Below, one piece after another: positions 46,784 through 54,736 of a stretch of 54,736 nucleotides of DNA; the first letter of the stretch is position 1, and every line of letters begins with the position of its first letter. The position numbers and the translations under genes are program-made. The stretch is from contig MERD01000111.1 of NCBI GenBank assembly GCA_001771935.1, positions 1-54,736 on the forward strand, in the 5' to 3' direction. This DNA is from Betaproteobacteria bacterium RIFCSPLOWO2_02_FULL_67_26. Its GTDB lineage: Bacteria; Pseudomonadota; Gammaproteobacteria; Burkholderiales; SG8-41. A model generated the notes under the pieces. The model searched no databases, had not been told where the DNA came from, and worked only from the letters and a program-made list of their open reading frames with translations.

Positions 46784-47770
46784 ATGAAAATCGCGGTTCT
46801 CGGCGCCGGCGCCTGGGGCACGGCGATCAGCATCAACCTGTGCGCGCGCCACGAGGTGCGATTGTGGGCTCGCGGGCCGGCGCAGGTCGAGCGGCTCCGC
46901 GCTGACCGGGTCAACCGGCGCTATCTCCCCGATTTTTCATTGCCACCGGCAATCATTCTGGCGGGGGAGATGGGCCGGGCGCTGGACGGAGCGGAACTCA
47001 TTCTCGCCGCCGTGACCACCAACGGGCTCCGCGAAACACTGCGCTCCGTGCGGTCGACGGGGCTCAATATCCCGCTGGTCTGGCTGTGCAAGGGCTTCGA
47101 AAGCGAGCAAGCGCGATTGCCGCACCAGGTCTGCGCGGAGGAAATGCCGAATAGCGTGCCGCGCGCCGCGCTTTCCGGCCCGAGCTTCGCGGAGGAAGTG
47201 GCGCGAGGGCTTCCCGCCGCGCTTGCGCTGGCTTCGACCGACGCCGGATTCGCGCGCGACGCGGCGCGAGCTTTGCACGGCGCCACCCTCCGAATCTATC
47301 CGAGCGAGGACGTCATTGGGGTGGAGGTGGCGGGCGCGGTGAAGAATGTGATCGCAATCGCCGCGGGGATCTGCGACGGGCTCGAATTGGGGTTCTCCGC
47401 TCGCGCCGCACTGATCACGCGCGGGCTTGCCGAGATGACGCGGCTCGGCGTGGCGCTCGGCGGCCGGTCGGAGACCTTCATGGGGCTGGCCGGGGCGGGC
47501 GACCTGATACTCACTTGCACCGGTGACCTGTCGCGCAACCGGAGGGTGGGGCTCGCGCTTGCAAAAGGCATGCCGCTGGCGGAGGTGCTGGCAGCCCTGG
47601 GCCACACGGCCGAAGGCGTATATACCGCCCGCGCCGTCACGCGCCTCGCCACCGAGGCCAGGGTGGAAATGCCGATTACGCGCGCGGTATGCGGCGTGCT
47701 TGAGAATCCGAAACAGGCGCGCGCGGCGGTGCAGGAGCTGCTCGCGCGGGAACAGCGGGCCGAGTACTGA
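46784..47770 (+). CDS. gpsA: Glycerol-3-phosphate dehydrogenase (NAD(P)+)
   Basis: Makes sn-glycerol 3-phosphate from dihydroxyacetone phosphate for phospholipid synthesis. 328 residues. N-terminal nucleotide loop VLGAGAWGTAIS, LSGPSFAEEVARGLP near residue 127, the catalytic Lys in EVAGAVKNVIAIAAGICDGL near 187 and AGAGDLILTCTGDLSRNR near 240. It starts six bases after the SH3 gene. Confidence 0.96.
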   Translation: MKIAVLGAGAWGTAISINLCARHEVRLWARGPAQVERLRADRVNRRYLPDFSLPPAIILAGEMGRALDGAELILAAVTTNGLRETLRSVRSTGLNIPLVWLCKGFESEQARLPHQVCAEEMPNSVPRAALSGPSFAEEVARGLPAALALASTDAGFARDAARALHGATLRIYPSEDVIGVEVAGAVKNVIAIAAGICDGLELGFSARAALITRGLAEMTRLGVALGGRSETFMGLAGAGDLILTCTGDLSRNRRVGLALAKGMPLAEVLAALGHTAEGVYTARAVTRLATEARVEMPITRAVCGVLENPKQARAAVQELLAREQRAEY

Positions 47771-47864
47771 GGAGTTGCCGCGAGGCCGAAAACAAGTTAT
47801 CCTTATAGATCAAAGGCATGTACGGCGAAGATCATGCAAGACTTAAGTTCGGGCGGAGGGGGCC

Positions 47865-49571
47865 ATGGGCCGACCTGAAAAAGTCCGCCTCGGCGAAATA
47901 CTAATACAGCAGAAACTGCTCACCGAGGAGCAGCTGAAGAGCGCGCTCGAGGAGCAGAAGAAGTCCGGCCGCCGCCTCGGCCGCGTGGTGATCGAGAAGG
48001 GCTACGTCACCGAGGACCAGATTTCCCAGGCGCTTGCCCGCCAGCTCGGCGTCCCCTTCATCAGTCTCAAGCAATTCAACACCAAGCGCGAGGTCACGAT
48101 CAAGCTGCCGGAAACGCAGGCGCGCCGCTTCCGCGCATTGGTGCTGGAGGACACCGGCAGGACCTACAAGGTCGGCATGGCCGACCCGACCGATCTCACC
48201 GCCTACGATGAACTCGTGCGCGTGCTCAAGCGCGACATCGAGCTTGCGGTAGTCTCGGAGACGGAGTTGCTGCGCGTCATAGACCGCACCTACCGGCGCA
48301 CGGAGCAAATTACCGGGCTCGCCCATGAACTCGAGGCGGAGGTCGGCGACACCGTCGTAGTGGACTTCGGCGCGCTGGTAATGACGCCGGGGCTCGAAGA
48401 AGCCCCGGTGGTGAAACTGCTGCAGACCGTGTTCGAGGACGCGACGCAGGCGCGCGCTTCCGACATCCACATCGAGCCGCAGGCCAGGCGGCTGCAGATC
48501 CGCTTCCGCATCGACGGCGTGCTGCACCTGCAAACCGAAACCGACCCCAAGATCGCCTCCGCCGTGGTGTTGCGGCTGAAGCTGATGTCGGGGCTGGATA
48601 TTTCCGAGAAACGGCTGCCGCAGGACGGGCGCTTCAACATCAAGATCGGGACCAACCAGATCGACGTGCGGATCTCGACCATGCCGACGCAATATGGCGA
48701 GTCGGTGGTGATGCGTCTGCTCAACCAGGCGAGCGGGATGCTCGGGCTGGACAATATCGGATTTCCACCGGACCTGCTCGTGCGGTTGCGCGAAGTCATA
48801 CACCGGCCGAACGGCATGGTGCTGGTGACGGGTCCCACGGGAAGCGGGAAGACCACCACGCTCTATGCCGCGCTCGGCGAGCTCAATACCCCCGAGCGCA
48901 AGATCATTACCGTGGAGGATCCGGTGGAGTACCGGCTGAACGGCATCAACCAGGTGCAGGTCAACGAGAAGATCGAGCTCTCGTTCGAGCGCGTTCTGCG
49001 CTCCGCGCTGCGGCAGGACCCGGACGTGATACTGGTGGGCGAGATGCGCGACCAGCCGACCGTCGAGACGGGGCTGCGCGCGGCGATCACCGGCCACATG
49101 GTGTTTTCCACGCTGCACACGAATGACGCGGTGTCCACGCCGGTGCGCCTGCTCGACATGGGCGCGCCGCGTTACATGGTCGCGCTTTCGCTGCACATGG
49201 TGATTGCGCAACGGCTGGTGCGCGTAATTTGCGAGAGCTGCACCCAGGCCCACGAATTGTTGCCGAACGAGCGCGAATGGCTGCGCCAGGAGCTGAGCGA
49301 CAAGGTGGACGGGCACGCGTACAAGCATGGCAAGGGCTGCACGCACTGCAACGGAACCGGCTACCTGGGCCGAACCGGCATCTACGAAGCACTGGAGATG
49401 ACGAGCCCCGTCGTCGAAGCGGCCAATCACGACGATATCCAGAACTTCATCCGCGTTGCGCGCGAGCAGATGGCAGGCAAAACGCTGCGCCGGCACGCCG
49501 CGCAGCTGGTCGCCGCCGGCACGACCACGGTCGAGGAGGCGATGCGCGTCAGCAACCAGTTCGAGGATTAG
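47865..49571 (+). CDS. mshE: MSHA pilus extension ATPase MshE (GspE/PilB family)
   Basis: Cytoplasmic ATPase that drives pilus assembly. 568 residues: an N-terminal MshEN domain with two c-di-GMP-binding repeats (RLGEILIQQKLLTEEQL and RLGRVVIEKGYVTEDQI), Walker A GPTGSGKTTTLY near residue 323, Asp/His boxes, Walker B DVILVGEMRD, and a zinc-type Cys set (CESC ... CTHC). Both MshEN motifs fit the published RLGxx pattern, so activity is expected to depend on c-di-GMP. A heptamer array follows the stop codon. Confidence 0.93.
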   Translation: MGRPEKVRLGEILIQQKLLTEEQLKSALEEQKKSGRRLGRVVIEKGYVTEDQISQALARQLGVPFISLKQFNTKREVTIKLPETQARRFRALVLEDTGRTYKVGMADPTDLTAYDELVRVLKRDIELAVVSETELLRVIDRTYRRTEQITGLAHELEAEVGDTVVVDFGALVMTPGLEEAPVVKLLQTVFEDATQARASDIHIEPQARRLQIRFRIDGVLHLQTETDPKIASAVVLRLKLMSGLDISEKRLPQDGRFNIKIGTNQIDVRISTMPTQYGESVVMRLLNQASGMLGLDNIGFPPDLLVRLREVIHRPNGMVLVTGPTGSGKTTTLYAALGELNTPERKIITVEDPVEYRLNGINQVQVNEKIELSFERVLRSALRQDPDVILVGEMRDQPTVETGLRAAITGHMVFSTLHTNDAVSTPVRLLDMGAPRYMVALSLHMVIAQRLVRVICESCTQAHELLPNEREWLRQELSDKVDGHAYKHGKGCTHCNGTGYLGRTGIYEALEMTSPVVEAANHDDIQNFIRVAREQMAGKTLRRHAAQLVAAGTTTVEEAMRVSNQFED

Positions 49572-49572
49572 C

Positions 49573-49600
49573 GATCAGCAATCAGATTTCAGCCTTCAGC
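49573..49600. repeat. Heptamer array (word NNTCAGC) between mshE and mshG
   Basis: Units GATCAGC, AATCAGA, TTTCAGC and CTTCAGC start right after the mshE stop codon. The rest of the 127-base gap shows no clear element apart from ordinary sequence before mshG. Confidence 0.75.
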
Positions 49601-49698
49601 GTCTCGCGGACGGGCTTTGAGTGACAGGATTGAGGCAACTCAGGGTTTGGGAAAAATCACACCGGTTGGTGCCGCGAATCTACGAAGGCGGCCGTTAG

Positions 49699-50928
49699 AT
49701 GCCGCATTTCGCCTACAGGGGCCGCGACCGGGGAGGGCAACTCGTAGAAGGAGTGCAGGAAGGCGCCGACAGCGGCGCCGTGGCCGGTCAGCTGCTCGCG
49801 ACCGGGGTCACCCCCATCGAGATCAAGCCCACATCGGCGCCGCTGCGCGCCGGCCCGGGGCTGCTCGAGCGGTGGAGCGAAAAGAAAGTCGAGCATACCG
49901 AGGTCCTGCTCTTCTGCCGGCACATGTACACGCTGCTCAAGGCGGGCGTGCCGATCATGGGTGCGCTGAAGGGGTTGCAGGAATCGGCCGAAAACAAGAC
50001 GTTCTCAGGCGTGGTGCAGGACATCCGGGAGAATCTCGACAGCGGGCACGAGCTGTCCGTCTGCCTCACGCGGCATCCCAGGGTGTTCGACCCGTTCTAC
50101 GTTGCGATGGTGCGCGTGGGCGAAGTCACCGGCACGCTGGAGGAGGTGTTCCTGCGCCTGTTCAATCACCTGGAGTTCGAGAAGTTCATGCGCGACCAGG
50201 TCAAGGCGGCCGTCCGCTATCCCACATTCGTGGTGGTGACGATGGGGATCGCGATAGTGATCATCAACATTTTCGTGATCCCGGCGTTCGCCAAGGTCTA
50301 TCAAGGGTTCAAGGCCGAGCTGCCCGCCCTGACCAAGGCGCTGATCGGCTTTTCCAATTTCATGGTGGCCTACTGGCCGGCGATTCTGGTGGTATTGGCC
50401 ATGCTGGTTTACGGCTTCCGCCTCTACATCGGCACGACACGGGGCAGGCTCAAATGGGACGAATTCAAGCTGAAAATCCCGATCGCGGGCCCGATCGTGC
50501 TGAGGGCGACGCTTGCCCGTTTCTCGCGGAGTCTCGCGCTCGCGATCCGAAGCGGCGTGCCAGCGGTGCAGGCGCTGTCCATCGTCGCGAACACCGTGGA
50601 CAATACGCACGTGGCGCGCAAGCTCGAGGGAATGCGCGAAGGCGTGGAGCGCGGCGAATCGATACTGAAGACTGCTCTGGCCACGGAAATTTTCACGCCG
50701 ATCGTGCTGCAGATGGTAGCGGTGGGCGAGGAAACCGGAGCGCTCGATGATCTCATGTCGGAGATTGCCGACATGTACCAGCGCGAAGTCGAGTACGACC
50801 TGAAGAACCTCGCCGCGCAGATCGAGCCGATACTGGTGGTGGGCCTCGGCGTGCTGGTGCTGATCCTCGCGCTCGGCGTGTTCCTGCCGATCTGGGACTT
50901 GGGCACTGCCGCGCTGGGCAAGAAGTAG
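49699..50928 (+). CDS. mshG: MSHA pilus inner-membrane platform protein MshG (GspF/PilC family)
   Basis: Polytopic platform protein on which the pilus is assembled. 409 residues, two T2SS-F domains (about 72-195 and 275-400), each with LLxxGVPxxxALxxL-type helices (LLKAGVPIMGALKGL; AIRSGVPAVQALSIV) and three membrane spans. It would couple MshE to pilin insertion. No Shine-Dalgarno is visible before the ATG. Confidence 0.92.
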   Translation: MPHFAYRGRDRGGQLVEGVQEGADSGAVAGQLLATGVTPIEIKPTSAPLRAGPGLLERWSEKKVEHTEVLLFCRHMYTLLKAGVPIMGALKGLQESAENKTFSGVVQDIRENLDSGHELSVCLTRHPRVFDPFYVAMVRVGEVTGTLEEVFLRLFNHLEFEKFMRDQVKAAVRYPTFVVVTMGIAIVIINIFVIPAFAKVYQGFKAELPALTKALIGFSNFMVAYWPAILVVLAMLVYGFRLYIGTTRGRLKWDEFKLKIPIAGPIVLRATLARFSRSLALAIRSGVPAVQALSIVANTVDNTHVARKLEGMREGVERGESILKTALATEIFTPIVLQMVAVGEETGALDDLMSEIADMYQREVEYDLKNLAAQIEPILVVGLGVLVLILALGVFLPIWDLGTAALGKK

Positions 50929-50958
50929 CCCGGTGCTCAAAGTTCGAGGAGCTGCAAC

Positions 50959-50993
50959 GTGGAACCTGGAACTTGGAACGCGGAACCGCGAAC
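50959..50993. repeat. Heptamer array (word CTGGAAC) encoding a prepilin leader, five units
   Basis: Units GTGGAAC, CTGGAAC, TTGGAAC, GCGGAAC and CGCGAAC begin exactly at the GTG start codon of the prepilin and encode its first 12 residues. Confidence 0.85.
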
Positions 50994-51498
50994 CACGATA
51001 TCGTGGCAGCGGGGCTTTACGCTGTTCGAGCTCGTAATCGCCATCCTGATAATCAGCGTGCTGGCGACGGTGCTGCTCGACCGCTTCAGTTATTACCAGG
51101 AACTCGCGGAAAAGGCGGCCATGGAATCGACGGTCCGTGGGATCAAGACCGGCCTTCAAATCCGCCTCGCGGAATTGATCATAGGGAACCGTCAGGCGGA
51201 GGCTGGCGTGCTCGAAACGGAGGACCCGGTCAATTGGCTGGAGAACAAGCCGGCCACCTACGGCGGCGCTTACCCGGAGCACCCCCTTCCCGGAACGTGG
51301 TATTTCGATGGCCGCGAGCGACATTTGGTGTACGTCGTAAACACCGGCAACCGTCTGGAAATCGACACCGGCACGGCCTCGAAACAGATCCGATTTCGGC
51401 CGCGATTGCTACGGGACCGGGTCAAAACGGGTGGGGGGGCGGTCGAAAGCGTAACCGGCATTACTTTGGCCCCAGTTCGGCCTTATCGCTGGCAGTAA
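50959..51498 (+). CDS. MSHA-operon prepilin (mshF position)
   Basis: A 179-residue prepilin-like protein. The type IV cleavage site is RG^FTLFELVIAILIISVL after an 18-residue leader, followed by a hydrophobic helix and a soluble domain. The GTG start is supported by GAGGAG seven bases upstream and is the only in-frame start. It occupies the place where Vibrio has mshF; homology to MshF is not shown. It may be a minor pilin. Its leader is encoded by a heptamer array. Confidence 0.75.
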   Translation: MEPGTWNAEPRTTISWQRGFTLFELVIAILIISVLATVLLDRFSYYQELAEKAAMESTVRGIKTGLQIRLAELIIGNRQAEAGVLETEDPVNWLENKPATYGGAYPEHPLPGTWYFDGRERHLVYVVNTGNRLEIDTGTASKQIRFRPRLLRDRVKTGGGAVESVTGITLAPVRPYRWQ

Positions 51499-51547
51499 TC
51501 TGACCACAGGGGTATACTGGCACGAGTTTTGCTGCTGTATCAAGGAG

Positions 51548-52078
51548 ATGCATAGGTTGGCGAGGATGAGTGCGCATGGCGTGCGAGGGGCGTTGAGGGA
51601 AAAGGGCTTTACCCTCATCGAGTTGATCGTCGTGATTATCATCCTGAGCATACTGGCGGCGACGGCATTGCCGCGATTCGCGAACCTGCAGACCCAGGCG
51701 CGCATCGCGAAGTTGAACGGCGCACTGGGTGCGATGAAGGGGGCATCAGCGCTGGCCCATGCGGGCTGCCTGGCGTCCACCCCGCAGTGCACGGGCCAGC
51801 CTGGGAGCGGGACCTACAACATGGAGGGTGTAAACATTACCATGATCAACCTTTATCCGACTGCCGACGCTGCGGGGATCGTATCGGCATCCGGGATCAA
51901 TGCCGGCCCGCTCTCGACCGACGGTTACGACATATCGGGCGGCGGCAATTCCGAGGGCAGCGTCTTGCGGATGATGGTCATGGGCAACGATCCGGTGAAT
52001 TGCAGTTTCACCTACACCTCACCCGTTGGCCCCAACCAGGCGCCGGGGTTTGGCATTCTGGTCACGTCCGGGTGCTAG
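51548..52078 (+). CDS. MSHA-type prepilin (MshB/MshA-like)
   Basis: A 176-residue type IV prepilin: leader ending in REKG^FTLIELIVVIIIL, long hydrophobic helix, then a soluble domain with Cys residues near the end (VNCSFTYTSP, VTSGC) that probably form the D-loop disulfide. Leader about 20 residues. The ATG at 51548 sits directly against an AAGGAG; TTG at 51557 (nine-base spacing) or ATG at 51566 may be the real start. Position fits mshB, while the sequence also resembles the major pilin. Confidence 0.82.
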   Translation: MHRLARMSAHGVRGALREKGFTLIELIVVIIILSILAATALPRFANLQTQARIAKLNGALGAMKGASALAHAGCLASTPQCTGQPGSGTYNMEGVNITMINLYPTADAAGIVSASGINAGPLSTDGYDISGGGNSEGSVLRMMVMGNDPVNCSFTYTSPVGPNQAPGFGILVTSGC

Positions 52079-52156
52079 GGGAATACGATTCTATTTCATG
52101 GTGTTTGCGGAAGTCAGTGTTAACATACAGTGAATTCAGGTAAAGGAGGCCGTTTT

Positions 52157-52621
52157 ATGAAATCTGCACAACAGGGCTTTACGCTGGTGGAGCTGATCGT
52201 CGTGATCGTGATCCTCGGCATTCTGGCTGCGACCGCCTTGCCCCGTTTCGCGAGCCTGACCACGGAGGCAACGGCGGCGGCGCGTTCCGGAGTTTCCGGC
52301 GGACTTAACTCGGCGGTCGGCATCGTTCACGCGAAGTGGCTTGCCGCTGGTTCGACCGGCACTGGCGTCTCCATGGATGGTGCAGTCACGGTAACGGTGA
52401 ATGCAAGCGGCTATCCGGACATCGGCGGCACCGCCTATGACGCCGACGCTGAATGTGCGACGTTGCTCCAGCAACTGATCGGCGGACCTTTGCCGACCGC
52501 CGGTGCTACCTGCGGAACGGTGCCCCTGAGGGTCACTTACGGCACGAACACCTGTGTCGTTCAGGCATGCCCGACCGCGTACGCGACGCCGGTTACGTTG
52601 TCGCCGACATCCGCTGACTAG
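52157..52621 (+). CDS. mshA: MSHA major pilin (MshA-like)
   Basis: A 154-residue prepilin with a short leader (MKSAQQG^FTLVELIVVIVILG) and ATALPRFASL after the helix. Cys pairs near residues 97-150 may form disulfides. The best ribosome-binding site in the cluster (AAAGGAGG, seven bases before the ATG) suggests high expression, as expected for the major pilin. An in-frame ATG at 52130 would put the Shine-Dalgarno inside the gene and is rejected. Confidence 0.85.
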   Translation: MKSAQQGFTLVELIVVIVILGILAATALPRFASLTTEATAAARSGVSGGLNSAVGIVHAKWLAAGSTGTGVSMDGAVTVTVNASGYPDIGGTAYDADAECATLLQQLIGGPLPTAGATCGTVPLRVTYGTNTCVVQACPTAYATPVTLSPTSAD

Positions 52622-52708
52622 GGCAAAGCCGCGCGATTGGCCGTGCGTTTGTGGGAATTCGCCTAGGCTGAGCCGCCCTGCTCGAACTGGCGTGGAGCAT
52701 AGCGCGCC

Positions 52709-53191
52709 ATGGGCTGTCAGATGAGCGAGTATTCGGTTGTGGCGCCCCGCGGCTTCACGCTCACCGAGCTCGTGGTGACGATCCTGATTGTCGGCGTTCT
52801 TGCCGTGGTGGCGATTCCGCGGTTCACTTCTCCCAAGGGTTTTGAATCGCGCGGTTTCCACGACGAAGCGCAGGCCGTCGTGCGCTACGCGCAGAAAACG
52901 GCGATCGCGTGGCGGCGCTCGGTCACGGTCTGCGTAGCGGCGGGCGCCATTTCCGCAATCTCCAACAGCAACTGCGCCGCGCCGGTCACGCTGACGCATC
53001 CGGCGACGGGCGGAGCGCTGACGAGCACCGCGCCAACGGGTGTCACGCTGTCGCCGACGGGAAACTTCAGCTTCGACGCCATGGGGCGTCCCAGCGCGGC
53101 GACGACCATCACCTTCACCAGCACCATCGTTGGCGACCCGGCGCGGCAGATCATCGTCGAAGCCGAAACCGGGTATGTCCATCCTTCGTGA
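52709..53191 (+). CDS. mshC: MSHA minor prepilin MshC (GspH-like)
   Basis: A 160-residue minor prepilin with a 14-residue leader before RG^FTLTELVVTILIVGVLA and a beta-rich domain of the GspH/FimT type with one likely disulfide (VTVCVAAGA, NSNCAAPVT). Assignment to MshC rests on position after mshA and on size. An ATG four codons later (52721) is possible. Confidence 0.8.
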   Translation: MGCQMSEYSVVAPRGFTLTELVVTILIVGVLAVVAIPRFTSPKGFESRGFHDEAQAVVRYAQKTAIAWRRSVTVCVAAGAISAISNSNCAAPVTLTHPATGGALTSTAPTGVTLSPTGNFSFDAMGRPSAATTITFTSTIVGDPARQIIVEAETGYVHPS

Positions 53192-53837
53192 ACTGCGGGC
53201 CACGCTCGCTCGCTTAGAATCGCGCATCATTCGCGACCGATTCCGTACAGCAGGAACCAGCTGTCGGAGCGCCGGGCGAGGCATCTCGCTGGTCGAGCTC
53301 GTCATGTTCATCGCGATCGTCGGCGCCGCGGTGGCGGGCGTGTTGTCGGCGCTGATGGTGTCCACCCGCGGCAGCGCGGATCCAATGGTCCAGAAGCAGG
53401 CGCTCGCGATTGCCGAAGCACTGCTCGAAGAAGTCCAATTGCAGCCGTTCACGTACTGTGATCCGGATGACGCCAATGCGGCCACGGCAACCGGCACCGC
53501 GGGTTGCGCTTCGGCTATCGAAGCCCTCGGCCCCGAAGCGGTGGATGTGCCGCTTACCGGGCCCGCGGAGACGCGCGCTGGCACGGTGCGGCCGTTCGAC
53601 AATGTGAACGACTTCAACACTTTCAGCATGGGCCCCGGCATCACCGACTTGAGCGGCAGCGCCATCGGCGGTCTCGACGGCTACTCGGCGACGGTGGGCA
53701 TCGCCGGCCTGTCGCTTGGCTGCATTTCCGCGACCGAATCGTTGTTCATCACCGTCACGGTCACCCATTCCCAGCTGCCGTCTGGCGTGGTGGTGCACGG
53801 TTATCGCGTGCGGTACGCACCCAACGCGCTTCCCTGA
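53175..53837 (+). CDS. mshD: MSHA minor prepilin MshD
   Basis: A 220-residue minor prepilin. The cleavage region GRG^ISLVELVMFIAIVG comes after a long basic leader of about 35 residues. The soluble domain contains three Cys residues (FTYCDPDD, AGCASAI, LGCISAT). It overlaps mshC by 17 bases. Position between mshC and mshO supports the name. Confidence 0.8.
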   Translation: MSILRELRATLARLESRIIRDRFRTAGTSCRSAGRGISLVELVMFIAIVGAAVAGVLSALMVSTRGSADPMVQKQALAIAEALLEEVQLQPFTYCDPDDANAATATGTAGCASAIEALGPEAVDVPLTGPAETRAGTVRPFDNVNDFNTFSMGPGITDLSGSAIGGLDGYSATVGIAGLSLGCISATESLFITVTVTHSQLPSGVVVHGYRVRYAPNALP

Positions 53838-53849
53838 CGGGGATCGGCA

Positions 53850-54710
53850 ATGCGGAATCCCACGATCCACGATCCACGACCCACGAATCACGGTATTCGA
53901 GGCGAGAGCGGCGTATCGCTGGTGGAGATGATCGTGGTGATCGCGATTACCGGCATCATTGCCGGAGCCGTGGCGGTATTCATCCAGCGGCCGGTGGAAG
54001 GGTACGCGGACGCCGCGCGGCGCGCGGAGCTGACCGACATCGCCGACACCTCCCTGCGCCGCATCACGCGGGACCTGCGTACCGCGCTGCCCAACAGCAT
54101 CCGCACCACCACTTCGGGCAACGTGAGGTACATCGAATATCTCCAGACCCGCGGCGGCGGGCGCTACCGGTCGGAAAAGGATTCGAGCGACGCGGGAAAC
54201 CCGCTCGATTTCACGGCGGCGATCACCGACTTTGATGTCGTCGGCACGATGCCCACCCTGGTGAGCGGCGATTCCATCGTGATCTACAACCTGACTGGCG
54301 ACACCACGCTGGCCGTGGCCAATGCTTACGAGGGCGACAACCGCTCGGCGTACTCCAGCAATACCGCGACCACCATTACGATCGCGTCCAAGCAATTCCC
54401 GTTCGCGTCTCCGGGCAAGCGCTTTCAGATCCTGCAGCACCCGGTGACCTACGCCTGCGACCCGCTGCCGTCGGGGACGGGACAGCTGCGCCGCTACTGG
54501 GGTTATACGCCCCAGCGCACGCCGCAGCCCACGCCGCCGGCCGGCGGCAGCAATGCGCTGCTTGCGACAAATGTCACGGATTGCAGCTTTACCTACTCGA
54601 CGAGCGGCGCCAGCGGGCGGACCGGTGTGGTGGCGCTCACTTTGCAGGTGGAGCAGAGTAACGAGAAGGTCCGGCTGTTCCAGCAGGTGCATGTCAGCAA
54701 TGTCCCGTAA
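53850..54710 (+). CDS. mshO: MSHA minor prepilin MshO
   Basis: A 286-residue minor prepilin with GES^GVSLVEMIVVIAITG (cleavage after about residue 21), then a large soluble domain with two Cys (TYACDPLP, TDCSFTYS). The size fits MshO, which is larger than the other minor pilins and resembles GspJ. The first 14 codons are encoded by a heptamer array that starts within the third codon. Confidence 0.83.
   Translation: MRNPTIHDPRPTNHGIRGESGVSLVEMIVVIAITGIIAGAVAVFIQRPVEGYADAARRAELTDIADTSLRRITRDLRTALPNSIRTTTSGNVRYIEYLQTRGGGRYRSEKDSSDAGNPLDFTAAITDFDVVGTMPTLVSGDSIVIYNLTGDTTLAVANAYEGDNRSAYSSNTATTITIASKQFPFASPGKRFQILQHPVTYACDPLPSGTGQLRRYWGYTPQRTPQPTPPAGGSNALLATNVTDCSFTYSTSGASGRTGVVALTLQVEQSNEKVRLFQQVHVSNVP
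53857..53891. repeat. Heptamer array (word GATCCAC) encoding the mshO leader, five units
   Basis: Units ATCCCAC, GATCCAC, GATCCAC, GACCCAC and GAATCAC encode PTIHDPRPTNHG ahead of the prepilin cleavage site. Confidence 0.88.
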
Positions 54711-54736
54711 CGCGCATCACCCATCACCCATCACCC
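54700..54736 (+). CDS. Probable start of mshP (partial)
   Basis: An ATG at 54700, overlapping the end of mshO, opens a frame (MSRNAHHPSPIT) that runs off the window. In MSHA operons mshP follows mshO. The visible codons are mostly a heptamer array, so nothing in the protein itself supports the name; ATG at 54691 is also in frame. Confidence 0.35.
   Translation, partial: MSRNAHHPSPIT
54714..54734. repeat. Heptamer array (word CCATCAC) at the window end
   Basis: Units GCATCAC, CCATCAC and CCATCAC, continuing past the window. The same word as in uvrD, 33 kb away. If the mshP frame is real, the array encodes its leader. Confidence 0.8.

Noticed and set aside
52079-52156. Sigma-54 promoter before mshA
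   Set aside because: A GG...TTGC-like stretch is present, but the spacing between GG and GC is five bases instead of ten.
54700-54736. CRISPR array at the window end
   Set aside because: The units are 7 bases with no spacers; this is one of the heptamer arrays.

Overview
This 54.7 kb window is GC-rich (roughly two-thirds G+C) and almost fully coding. It looks like chromosomal DNA of a betaproteobacterium. The evidence is gene neighbourhood and family content: leuS-lptE-holA-proA, dac-dat-ybeD-lipB-lipA, gpmI-envC-ctpA-moeB, rhodanese-grxC-secB-SH3-gpsA, a BPSS1780-family membrane protein, DUF2782-thrB next to polA, and a tiny ribosomal protein THX gene. The order or genus cannot be settled from the sequence alone. 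I see no rRNA, tRNA, CRISPR, insertion sequence or prophage, and no stretch over 300 bases lacks a gene.

Layout. 1-3340 (+): end of a CPBP-family protease, mpl, an amidase and a YqiA-like esterase. 3374-8825 (+): a candidate structured leader, an RNB-domain ribonuclease, a TonB-family protein, aroE, mtgA and a Tat-type methyltransferase. 8862-11486 (+): a two-subunit molybdenum hydroxylase (IorA/IorB type). 11487-20451 (-): leuS, lptE, holA, proA, an E3 dehydrogenase with its own lipoyl domain, and a PilZ-like protein. 20543-27776: uvrD (+), a membrane protein, thrB and a DUF2782 protein (-), polA (+). 27800-33185: mostly minus-strand DUF4197 protein, lipA, lipB, ybeD, dat and dac, interrupted by two plus-strand genes, one of them the 34-residue THX. 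33270-36446 (+): a sigma-32-type promoter with hsp20 and its terminator, argB, a HAD nucleotidase, slmA and a small unknown. 36465-41462 (-): moeB, ctpA, envC, gpmI. 41483-47770 (+): two tandem PglL/O-antigen-ligase-like proteins, rhodanese, grxC, secB, SH3 protein, gpsA. 47865-end (+): part of an MSHA-type type IV pilus operon (mshE, mshG, a prepilin, two major-pilin-like genes, mshC, mshD, mshO and probably the first codons of mshP).

How the genes work together. Much of the window is envelope work: peptidoglycan synthesis and recycling (mpl, mtgA, dac, envC, ctpA), LPS export (lptE), protein export (secB) and an adhesive pilus. The pilus motor MshE carries both N-terminal c-di-GMP-binding (MshEN) motifs. 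A PilZ-like protein and two candidate pilin oligosaccharyltransferases lie in the same window. Lipoate synthesis (lipB-lipA) can serve the lipoyl domain of the E3 protein.

The most unusual feature is a dispersed set of short tandem arrays with a strict 7-base period. I count fifteen arrays at thirteen sites. Each has its own heptamer word, but the same words recur at distant sites: AAGGCA(C/A) at aroE-mtgA and lptE, GCGGGAG at lpdA and polA, CCATCAC at uvrD and the window end. Some arrays are long inverted pairs between genes. Others sit inside genes at domain linkers (uvrD twice, polA twice, lpdA), at a protein C-terminus (aroE), in the lptE lipoprotein signal peptide, and in prepilin leader peptides. 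They resemble in form the heptanucleotide STRR arrays known from cyanobacteria. What spreads them, and whether they have a function, cannot be read from this sequence.
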